Below are positions 7,814-14,088 of a stretch of DNA of 30,608 nt, piece after piece. Positions within the stretch are counted from its first letter, which is position 1, and each line of letters opens with the position of its first letter. Below the pieces are notes generated by a model. That model saw nothing but the letters and a program-made list of their open reading frames with translations, was not told the DNA's origin and made no database searches. This DNA is from Litorisediminicola beolgyonensis (GTDB lineage: Bacteria; Pseudomonadota; Alphaproteobacteria; Rhodobacterales; Rhodobacteraceae), in NCBI RefSeq assembly GCF_042679605.1, contig NZ_JBHTMU010000046.1, forward strand, positions 1 to 30,608. The letters are read 5' to 3'. Position numbers and translations under genes: made by a program.

Positions 7814-8586
7814 GCCTGACCGTCGATCTCAATTCCGACATGGGCGAGGGCTTCGGGCCGTGGATGTCCGGCGATGACGAGGCGCTCCTCGACATCGTCA
7901 CCTCGGCCAACATCGCCTGCGGCATGCATGCGGGCGACTGGGACTGGATGGCCCGCACCATGGCGCGCGCGGCCAGGAACGGCGTCGGCATCGGCGCGCA
8001 TCCGGGCTTCGCCGACCTGCAGGGCTTCGGCCGCCGAAAGCTCTCCATGCCGCATGAGAGCCTCGCCAACCTGGTGCGCTACCAGGTCGCTGCCGCCGAG
8101 GGCATGGCGCGCGCGACCGGCGCGCCGATGCGCCACGTCAAGCTGCACGGCGCGCTCGCCAACATGTGCGCCGCCGACCGCGAGATGTCGCTCGCCTGCT
8201 ATCGCGCCGTCCTCTCGGTCGCGCCCGACACCACGATCATGGTGCTCGCGGGCACCGAGCAGGAGCGCGCCGTGCGCGAGCTCGGCTGCAACGCCGCCTC
8301 CGAGATCTTCGCCGACCGCGCCTATAATGACGACGCCACGCTGGTCGACCGCTCGCTCCCCGGCGCGGTGATCCACGACGCCGAGGCCGCCGCTACCCGC
8401 GTGGTCGAGATGGTGCAGGCGGGCGCGATCATCACCGCCACCGGCAAGACCCTGCCCTGCCGCATCGACACCGTCTGCCTCCATTCCGACACGCCCGAAG
8501 CGGTCGAGATGGCCCGCGCCGTCCGCCAGCGGCTGGAGGCCGCGAACGTGACGCTCACCGCCTTCGAAGGTCAGCCCATCGCCTGA
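7810..8586 (+). CDS. pxpA: 5-oxoprolinase subunit A-like protein (LamB/YcsF family)
   Basis: The 258-residue protein carries all main LamB/YcsF signatures: DLNSDMGEGFG (about 6-16), SANIACGMHAGDW (about 34-46), GIGAHPGFADLQGFGRR (about 61-77), HVKLHGALANM (about 112-122) and EIFADRAYNDDATLVDRS (about 166-183). PxpA proteins act with PxpB and PxpC to hydrolyse 5-oxoproline at the expense of ATP. The start overlaps the pxpC stop. It is the last tightly linked gene; the next starts 60 bases later with its own ribosome binding site. The gene order B-C-A and linkage to a TRAP transporter support a catabolic role for an imported substrate. Confidence 0.88.
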   Translation: MSLTVDLNSDMGEGFGPWMSGDDEALLDIVTSANIACGMHAGDWDWMARTMARAARNGVGIGAHPGFADLQGFGRRKLSMPHESLANLVRYQVAAAEGMARATGAPMRHVKLHGALANMCAADREMSLACYRAVLSVAPDTTIMVLAGTEQERAVRELGCNAASEIFADRAYNDDATLVDRSLPGAVIHDAEAAATRVVEMVQAGAIITATGKTLPCRIDTVCLHSDTPEAVEMARAVRQRLEAANVTLTAFEGQPIA

Positions 8587-8646
8587 GCGATTGACTTCGC
8601 CCCTGCCCCACCTAAGGGTCCCGGACACGAGGATCGGGGGCAGGAC

Positions 8647-9891
8647 ATGACAGTCAAACGCGTGGCGGTGATCGGGGCTGGTATCGTCGGAGTGGCGACC
8701 GCGCTCTGGGCGCGCCGCGCCGGTCACGAGGTCGCGCTGATCGACCGCGATGGCCCGGCCTCTGGCACAAGCTACGGCAATGCCGGGATCCTCGCCGCAG
8801 CCGCGGTGGATCAGGCCAACCTGCCCGGACTGGCGCGGCAGGTGCCGCGGATGCTCCTCGATCCCAATGAACCGGTGTTTCTAAAGTGGCGCTCCCTGCC
8901 CCGTCTCGCGCCCTGGCTCCTGCGCCATCTCGCCCATGCCAGGCCCGCTGCCGCCGAGGCCCGCGCCCGGGCGCTCGCGCCGCTTCTGACCGACAGCCTC
9001 GAGCAGCATCAGGCGCTCGCAGAGGGCACCCCGGCGGCGCGCTATATCGTGCCGACGGAGTTCCTCTACCTCTACCGCGACCGCGTGCATTTCGATGCGA
9101 ACGCGACCATGTGGGCGCTGCGCCGGAACCAGGGCATCGCCTGGTCCGAAGAGGACAGCGCCACGCTCGCCCGGACCGATCCCGGTTTTGGCCCGGCCGT
9201 TGGCTTCGCCGCGCGGGTTCCGAACCACGGCTACATCACCGACCCCGGCGCCTATGTCCGGGCGCTCGCGACCGCCTTCGAGCGCGACGGAGGCCGCCTG
9301 CTGCGCGGTACCGCGACCGCCATCGCCCGCTCCGGCGGCACTGTGACCGGCGTGCGTCTGGGTGGCGAGACGCTCGACGCCGACACTGTCATCCTCTGCA
9401 CCGGCGCGTGGTCCGCGCCGCTCGCGAAGGATCTCGGCCTCACCCTGCCGCTCACCACCGAGCGCGGCTATCACATGGAGCTCTTCGGCGCTTCGATCAC
9501 GCCCCGCAGGCCCGCGATGATCTCCTCGGGCGCGTTCGTCGCCACGCCGATGGAGGGGCGCCTGCGGCTCGCCGGGATCGCCGAGTTCGGCGATCTCGAG
9601 AGCGCCCCTTCCCGTGCGCCCTTCCGGCTTCTTGAGCGCGGCATCCGGCGCGTCCTGCCCGGCATCACCTGGGAGGAGAGCCGCGAATGGATGGGGCATC
9701 GCCCCGTCCTCGTGGATTCGACCCCGGCCATCGGTCCGGTGCCCGAGGTCAGCGGCGCCTATCTCGGGCTCGGGCACGACCATGTCGGACTGACCGGCGG
9801 CGCGAAGACGGGGCGGATTCTGGCGCAGCTGATCTCGGACCAGAGGCCCAACCTGGACCTGTCGCCTTATGCTCCGGGCCGGTTCGGATAA
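8647..9891 (+). CDS. FAD-dependent D-amino-acid dehydrogenase-like oxidoreductase (DadA/DAO family)
   Basis: The 414-residue flavoprotein starts with a dinucleotide-binding motif (VAVIGAGIVGVATALWARRA, residues 5-24), then the Asp-containing end of the second strand and SGTSYGNAGIL, typical of DadA-like enzymes. Later blocks fitting the DAO fold are GYITDPGAYVRALA, LCTGAWSAPLAKDLGL, TTERGYHMEL and the closing GLGHDHVGLTGGAKTGRIL. DadA enzymes deaminate D-amino acids to 2-oxo acids and pass electrons to the respiratory chain. ATG 8647 is preceded by GGGGGCAGGAC. Being next to glutamate-cyclase and 5-oxoprolinase genes, a D-glutamate or related imino-acid substrate is plausible. The 60-base gap upstream may hold its own promoter, but no convincing one is visible. 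Confidence 0.87.
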   Translation: MTVKRVAVIGAGIVGVATALWARRAGHEVALIDRDGPASGTSYGNAGILAAAAVDQANLPGLARQVPRMLLDPNEPVFLKWRSLPRLAPWLLRHLAHARPAAAEARARALAPLLTDSLEQHQALAEGTPAARYIVPTEFLYLYRDRVHFDANATMWALRRNQGIAWSEEDSATLARTDPGFGPAVGFAARVPNHGYITDPGAYVRALATAFERDGGRLLRGTATAIARSGGTVTGVRLGGETLDADTVILCTGAWSAPLAKDLGLTLPLTTERGYHMELFGASITPRRPAMISSGAFVATPMEGRLRLAGIAEFGDLESAPSRAPFRLLERGIRRVLPGITWEESREWMGHRPVLVDSTPAIGPVPEVSGAYLGLGHDHVGLTGGAKTGRILAQLISDQRPNLDLSPYAPGRFG

Positions 9892-9911
9892 AAATTGCCC
9901 ATGGGCAATTT
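9892..9911. other. parS: Candidate parS centromere site (left)
   Basis: A perfect 20-bp palindrome AAATTGCCCATGGGCAATTT directly follows the oxidoreductase stop and lies 13 bases beyond the stop of the leftward initiator gene. The same 20 bp occur, extended to 22, at 13787-13808 just past parB, so the copies bracket the replication/partition module. Perfect palindromes of this size repeated next to parB are what ParB binds. Assignment to this ParB is inference. Confidence 0.7.
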
Positions 9912-9924
9912 CAGCCTAAGCCCT

Positions 9925-10941
9925 TCAAATCGGGTTCTTTTCCGCGAAGCTGCGAAAGAAGGCAAGAAAGGCGCGATCGGGGTCGCGCGGGGTCTCCTTG
10001 CCCTGCCCCCAGGCCCGCCATTCACCTTCGACGAAGTAGATATCGTAGCCCGGAAAGCGCAGCCGCGCGGTTTCGTAGGTCTCTGAGCGGAGGGCTGGAC
10101 CCGTCCGGTCCAGCCACGCGGGGCGCGGCTTTTGCGGCGAGACAGTCTCTGTTTTGCCTTCGACGCGCGCCTTGCGGCCGACCTTGGAAAAGCTCAGCTC
10201 TCGTTCGGCCTGCGCCTCGCCGCTGGCATCCTTCTTCCACCAGCGCAGCTCGGCATGGGTCACGCGCCGCCCGGTCTTGATCGGCTCGATCTCGACCACA
10301 TAATCGCTGAGCGCCGTCACCTCGGTCACCGCCGGGTCGATGGCCCGGAGCTTCAGGTTCGACCACGAGCCCAGCTTGCCCTTCGGCACGCCGAGAATGC
10401 CGCGCAGATCATCGAGCGAGAACCGCTCGGAGCTGCGATAACGCAGGTTGCCGCGCTTCTGGATCATCTCGTAGAGGGTCAGCGCGTATTTCGACGACAG
10501 CGCGAACATCACCTCGCGCTGGAGCCGCGCGAAGACGGTGGAGTCCTTGATGATGCGCCGCAGCCGCGCCGGGATCTCGTATTCCAAGAGCCCATCCCGG
10601 CGCGTTGTCTCGATATTGCCGCCCAGCAGTTGCACCCGCTCGATGGCCTCTTCGCCGTCGCGGGTGACGCGCACCTTCACGATCGCGGCCATCAGACGCT
10701 CGACGGACTCGCCCACGCGGTCGTTGGAATTGTGCGAGCCGCGCAGGTCGGATTTGGCGATGACATGGGTGACCGGCTTGTCGATCGCGTCCCAGGCGTT
10801 CTCGAGAAGCTGGTTGTAGATGCGCCGGTCGGCCAGCGTCAGGGGCGTGACCTCGACAAGGTCGACAAGCTCGCCGGGTTTGACGAGACTGTCGGCATTC
10901 GGTCGTGCCTCGACCGTGCGGTAGGGGGTCTGCGCCGCCAT
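9925..10941 (-). CDS. Plasmid replication initiator protein (Rep_3 superfamily)
   Basis: The 338-residue protein has two winged-helix regions of the Rep_3 type (RepE/RepA/Pi relatives). The first begins near residue 18 (LVKPGELVDLVEVTPLTLAD; RRIYNQLLENAWDAI). The second, at about 150-240, has FALSSKYALTLYEMIQKRG, FSLDDLRGILGVPKGKL and NLKLRAIDPAVTEV. Initiators of this class bind iterons as monomers to start replication and often repress their own gene as dimers. I place the start at ATG 10941 (MAAQTPYRT), not at the frame's far upstream limit, because the longer version would translate through iteron-like DNA. GAGCAGG lies about 12 bases before the ATG. An inverted CGTAAG copy (10946-10951) lies between that site and the start, suggesting autorepression. 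Divergent from parAB; no repC is present. Confidence 0.85.
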   Translation of the reverse strand: MAAQTPYRTVEARPNADSLVKPGELVDLVEVTPLTLADRRIYNQLLENAWDAIDKPVTHVIAKSDLRGSHNSNDRVGESVERLMAAIVKVRVTRDGEEAIERVQLLGGNIETTRRDGLLEYEIPARLRRIIKDSTVFARLQREVMFALSSKYALTLYEMIQKRGNLRYRSSERFSLDDLRGILGVPKGKLGSWSNLKLRAIDPAVTEVTALSDYVVEIEPIKTGRRVTHAELRWWKKDASGEAQAERELSFSKVGRKARVEGKTETVSPQKPRPAWLDRTGPALRSETYETARLRFPGYDIYFVEGEWRAWGQGKETPRDPDRAFLAFFRSFAEKNPI

Positions 10942-11576
10942 GCGACTTACGGGCCTGCTCTTACTTTTGTAGTTGTTGGGGCGTAAGCTAACACGGGTTC
11001 GCCGCTCCGTCCATCGCCACGGCCTCACCCAAAACGTAAGGGATAAAACCGCGGCGGAAGGGGATCCGATTCGCAAGGGACTGACAGGAAAGGACAAAAA
11101 TCAAGGATTTTTGCCCGGTAGGACCCGCACCCGAAACGTAAGCTTTAAGCCCCTCCCGAGGCGTAAGAGAGACCACCCCGGTGCGTAGGCCAAGCCGCCC
11201 CGAAGCGTAAGCCAAGCGACCCCAATCCGTAAGCTTCAGGCGAAATAGAGCCTGTGTCACAGAGGTTTGGCGCGCCCGAACAGAGAATCTAGAATCCAGA
11301 ACAAGACGGGGTTTTCGATTTGGATTTTTGGGGGATTGGCGCAGGCTGAAACCGGGCTTCCTGGCCGACGAACCGCAAATCTTACCTTTTGGGTGTTCTC
11401 GGGTGCGGACCAGCCCCAATGTCTGAACCTCGGCAAATGACACGCCAAGGTTCGGATCCTGACGCATCCCAGCGCCACTTCCGCTTTTTTCGCGCATCCC
11501 GCCCAAACTTCGCACTTGAGAGCTTGCCCTGCGAGGTCCATGATTCGAGCAAAAGAATACCCGTTCAGAGGTCTTA
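10942..11576. other. oriV: Origin of replication region (rep/parA divergent intergenic)
   Basis: The 635 bases between the divergent initiator and parA genes contain iterons at 11131-11243 and further CGTAAG copies at 10982 and 11035. An A/T-rich hairpin CAAAAATC-AAG-GATTTTTG lies at 11095-11113. A relatively A/T-rich stretch at 11280-11330 (AGAATCTAGAATCCAGAACA, then TTTTCGATTTGGATTTTT) could be the unwinding element. I found no good DnaA box. Promoters for both flanking genes must lie here too. No credible protein-coding gene occupies it; open frames across it simply read through the repeats. Confidence 0.75.
11131..11243 (+). repeat. Iteron array (five CGTAAG-type repeats)
   Basis: Direct repeats with core CGTAAG(C) start at 11137, 11162, 11184 (variant CGTAGG), 11206 and 11228. 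The last four are exactly 22 bp apart (two helical turns), and the first is 25 bp from the second. Shared flanks read CCG-A/G-rich before the core and often CCAAG after it. Additional isolated cores lie at 10982 and 11035, and an inverted one at 10946-10951 in the initiator leader. This is the arrangement of an iteron-controlled origin next to a Rep_3 initiator. Confidence 0.85.
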
Positions 11577-12779
11577 ATGGAGCAGTCCGCCCTTCCCGCC
11601 GTCACCCTGACGGAGCTCGATCAGCTTTCCTCCCGCGCCGCGACCGTGATCGCGCGTCTTCGCGACCGTCTTTACGCGCCGGGCACCGAGAAACGACTTG
11701 AGCTCAGTTTCAATGTCCGCCGCGCCGCCGAGATGGTCGGGCGCACCGAAAAGGCCATCCGCGATGCCGAGGCCGACGGCCGTCTGCCCGAGCCGGAAAA
11801 GGACCCGGCGACCGGGCGGCGCACCGGCTACAGCCTGTCGGACGTCAACCGGATGCGCGAGGTCTTCGGCACGCTGCCGCACCGGGCCGAGAGCGACCGG
11901 GCAATGGTGCTCGCGGTGCAGAACTTCAAGGGCGGCGTCGGCAAGTCGACGATGGTCTGTCACCTCGCGCAGTATCTCGCGCTCAAGGGCTACCGGGTCT
12001 GCGTGATCGATTGCGACAGCCAGGCCTCGACCACCTCGATGTTCGGCCTGAACCCCGACGTCGATGTCGACGAGGAGGAGGACACGCTCTACCCGTTCTT
12101 CCGCCATGGCGGGCCGCAATCGCTGACCTATGCGCTGCGCGCGACCTACTGGCCGGGCATCGCGCTGATCCCCGCGAACCTCGGTCTCTACGATGCGGAA
12201 TACGAGTTCGCGGCGCGGATGGCGCGGGACTCGACCTTCATCCTGGACCGGCTTCGGGCTGGAATAGACACGATCCGCGACCGGTTCGACGTGATCCTGA
12301 TGGACCCGCCTCCGGCGCTCGGGATGCTGTCGCTCTCGGTCCTGCGCGCGGCGGACGCGCTTGTCATCCCGGCGCCGCCCAACAACATCGATTTCGGCTC
12401 GACCGCGCATTTCCTCAAGATGATGGGCGCCACCCTTAATGAACTGGCAAGGGCAGGGGGACCGCGGGATTATGCGTTTGTTAAAATCCTTGCGACCAAG
12501 ATGAACGACGGCAAATCGGCCCATGTGGCGATCAAGCGGATGATGGATGCGGTCTTTCCGATGGACATGTTGCAGGCGACGCTCAAGGACTCGGCCGAGA
12601 TCGACAACGCCACGGCGAACCTGTCGACGGTCTACGAGCTGACCGGTGCCTCCACCCGCACCGACACCCACAAGCGCTGCCGCGCCTATCTCGACGCGGT
12701 GAACCGCGAGATCGAGATCCTGATCCGCAAGACCTGGCCCAGCCATCATCCGCGCCTGCGCAAGGAGGGACTGCTATGA
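11577..12779 (+). CDS. parA: Plasmid partition ATPase ParA (with N-terminal DNA-binding domain)
   Basis: The 400-residue protein is a type Ia ParA. An N-terminal part of about 105 residues includes a MerR-like helix-turn-helix (FNVRRAAEMVGRTEKAIRDA, about 45-64, then GRRTGYSLSDVNRMR). It is followed by the ATPase domain with deviant Walker A FKGGVGKST (117-125; signature Lys118 and Lys123), Walker A' VIDCDSQAST (about 139-148) and Walker B FDVILMDPPPALGM. It segregates the replicon with ParB and parS and, through the N-terminal domain, probably represses its own operon. ATG 11577 follows CAGAGG. The stop overlaps parB by ATGA. The large upstream iteron region places it in the replicon core. 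Confidence 0.95.
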   Translation: MEQSALPAVTLTELDQLSSRAATVIARLRDRLYAPGTEKRLELSFNVRRAAEMVGRTEKAIRDAEADGRLPEPEKDPATGRRTGYSLSDVNRMREVFGTLPHRAESDRAMVLAVQNFKGGVGKSTMVCHLAQYLALKGYRVCVIDCDSQASTTSMFGLNPDVDVDEEEDTLYPFFRHGGPQSLTYALRATYWPGIALIPANLGLYDAEYEFAARMARDSTFILDRLRAGIDTIRDRFDVILMDPPPALGMLSLSVLRAADALVIPAPPNNIDFGSTAHFLKMMGATLNELARAGGPRDYAFVKILATKMNDGKSAHVAIKRMMDAVFPMDMLQATLKDSAEIDNATANLSTVYELTGASTRTDTHKRCRAYLDAVNREIEILIRKTWPSHHPRLRKEGLL

Positions 12780-13768
12780 GCAAGAAACATTCCGCGCTGT
12801 TCGACGAGGTTCTCTCGGAGCTCGAGGAGGACGCCAAGATCGACGAGATGGTCGGCGCGCGCTTCCTCAAGCGCTCGACCACCATCGGCGAACGGATCTC
12901 GGGGCAGATCGAGGAAAAGACCCTGCGTTGGGTCGATCCCGCCGAGTGCCGGATGTGGGAGCGGCACAACCGCGATTACGCGCTTCTCAACGAAGAGAAT
13001 TGCCGCGACCTGATCGACGGCATCCGCTCGCAGGGCAAGCAGGAGTTCCCAGCGATCGTGCGGCGGCTCGGCGACGGCGACAGCCACCGCTACGAGGTGA
13101 TCTGCGGCGCGCGGCGGCATTTCGCGGTGAGCTGGCTCAACGCGAACAACTACAAGGAATTTCGGTATCTCGTGGAGGTGCGCGATCTCGATGACGAAGA
13201 GGCCTTCCGCCTTGCAGATATCGAGAACCGCGACCGCGAGGATATCTCGGATTACGAGCGCGCGATCGACTACGCGGACGCGGTGGACCGGTTCTATGGC
13301 GGGCGGCAGAAGGCGATGGCGGCGCGGCTGAACGTGAGCGAGCCGTGGCTGTCGCGCTATCTGCAGCTTGCCAAGCTGCCCGAGCCGGTGGTCGCGGCCT
13401 TCGCCTCGAAGCGCGATTTGCGCGAGCGCCATGCCCGCGACCTGAAGCCGCTTCTGTCGGGGAACCTGGGCGAGGCGGTCTTGGCCGAGGCGCGGGCCAT
13501 CGCCGCGGAACAGGAGACGGCGCGGGCAGGGCAGGGGGCCTATGTCGACAGCGCCGATGTGATTGCGCGGCTGATCAAGGTGGGCAAGCCCAAGCCCGCG
13601 AAGCCCAAGCCCGCGCCGGCAAAGGTGTATAGCGGCAATCCGGATGTTGACGGGATCACGCTTCGCAAGAAGGGCAAGAAAACGGTCCTGGAGTTCGACG
13701 AGGCGCTGCCTCGGCTGGCCTTGGAAGCGGCCTTCCGGGCCTACATCCGGGACCGGTTCAAGACCTGA
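12776..13768 (+). CDS. parB: Plasmid partition protein ParB
   Basis: The 330-residue CTPase-type centromere-binding protein has the N-terminal ParB/Srx domain with GARRHFA (111-117), equivalent to the usual GERRxxA CTP-binding motif. ENRDREDISDYERA (150-163) is the equivalent of ENxxRxDLxxxExA. A helix-turn-helix follows at about 178-200 (KAMAARLNVSEPWLSRYLQL). A Lys/Pro linker (KPKPAKPKPAPAK, about 268-280) precedes the C-terminal dimerisation segment. It overlaps parA by four bases and is followed 18 bases after its stop by a perfect 22-bp palindrome, the likely parS. The Glu-to-Ala change in the GERR motif is notable and could alter CTP hydrolysis. Confidence 0.93.
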   Translation: MSKKHSALFDEVLSELEEDAKIDEMVGARFLKRSTTIGERISGQIEEKTLRWVDPAECRMWERHNRDYALLNEENCRDLIDGIRSQGKQEFPAIVRRLGDGDSHRYEVICGARRHFAVSWLNANNYKEFRYLVEVRDLDDEEAFRLADIENRDREDISDYERAIDYADAVDRFYGGRQKAMAARLNVSEPWLSRYLQLAKLPEPVVAAFASKRDLRERHARDLKPLLSGNLGEAVLAEARAIAAEQETARAGQGAYVDSADVIARLIKVGKPKPAKPKPAPAKVYSGNPDVDGITLRKKGKKTVLEFDEALPRLALEAAFRAYIRDRFKT

Positions 13769-13786
13769 TCTGGAGGGCAATCCGGA

Positions 13787-13808
13787 AAAATTGCCCATGG
13801 GCAATTTT
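13787..13808. other. parS: Candidate parS centromere site (right)
   Basis: A perfect 22-bp palindrome with centre ATTGCCCATGGGCAAT lies 18 bases after the parB stop. Its inner 20 bp are identical to the palindrome at 9892-9911. Outer flanks (ATCCGG before, CTGGAT after) add imperfect symmetry. It could also act as a weak hairpin at the end of the parAB transcript, but there is no T run beyond the three in the arm. Confidence 0.72.
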
Positions 13809-14088
13809 CTGGATTCGGGGTGACGCAACGTCTATTCTGCAGGGTCCTGCCGATGGGGTTGACGGCACGATGCTGCGCTGCGCGAAAACGCGTCTAATTA
13901 TCTGAAATCACTAGGATTGTTTCGGTTTCAGAAACACTGCGCAATGCAGGCGCAGAAACATTGACCTCCATGCCTCAATCCGGGCACCATTCCCGCATAA
14001 GAACAGCCCGGAACAGGGCGTCACGAGTGATTTGTAACAAGTGCCGGCACGTGAGCAGGCCGCGAGAGACACAGGAGAGCTTTTCAGC
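13809..14088. promoter_or_regulatory. Protease upstream region with paired repeats
   Basis: No gene is visible in the 280 bases before the protease. An 11-bp direct repeat with one mismatch is present: CAGAAACACTG at 13929-13939 and CAGAAACATTG at 13953-13963, 24 bp apart. The first copy overlaps GTTTC-A-GAAAC (13925-13935). Between the copies lies the dyad CTGCGC-N7-GCGCAG (13937-13955). This compact cluster looks like a regulator binding region; the regulator is unknown. The protease ribosome binding site AGGAGA is at 14073-14078. Confidence 0.5.

Noticed and set aside
8587..8646. A TTGACT-led promoter before the DadA-like gene
   Set aside because: No reasonable -10 element at the right spacing (AAGGGT only).
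10988..11605. A 205-residue leftward frame across the origin
   Set aside because: It translates the iterons into quasi-repeats, overlaps the parA start and has no ribosome binding site or family match.
9925..13768. A repABC plasmid module
   Set aside because: ParA and ParB are present but no repC follows; the initiator is a separate, divergent Rep_3-type gene with iterons.
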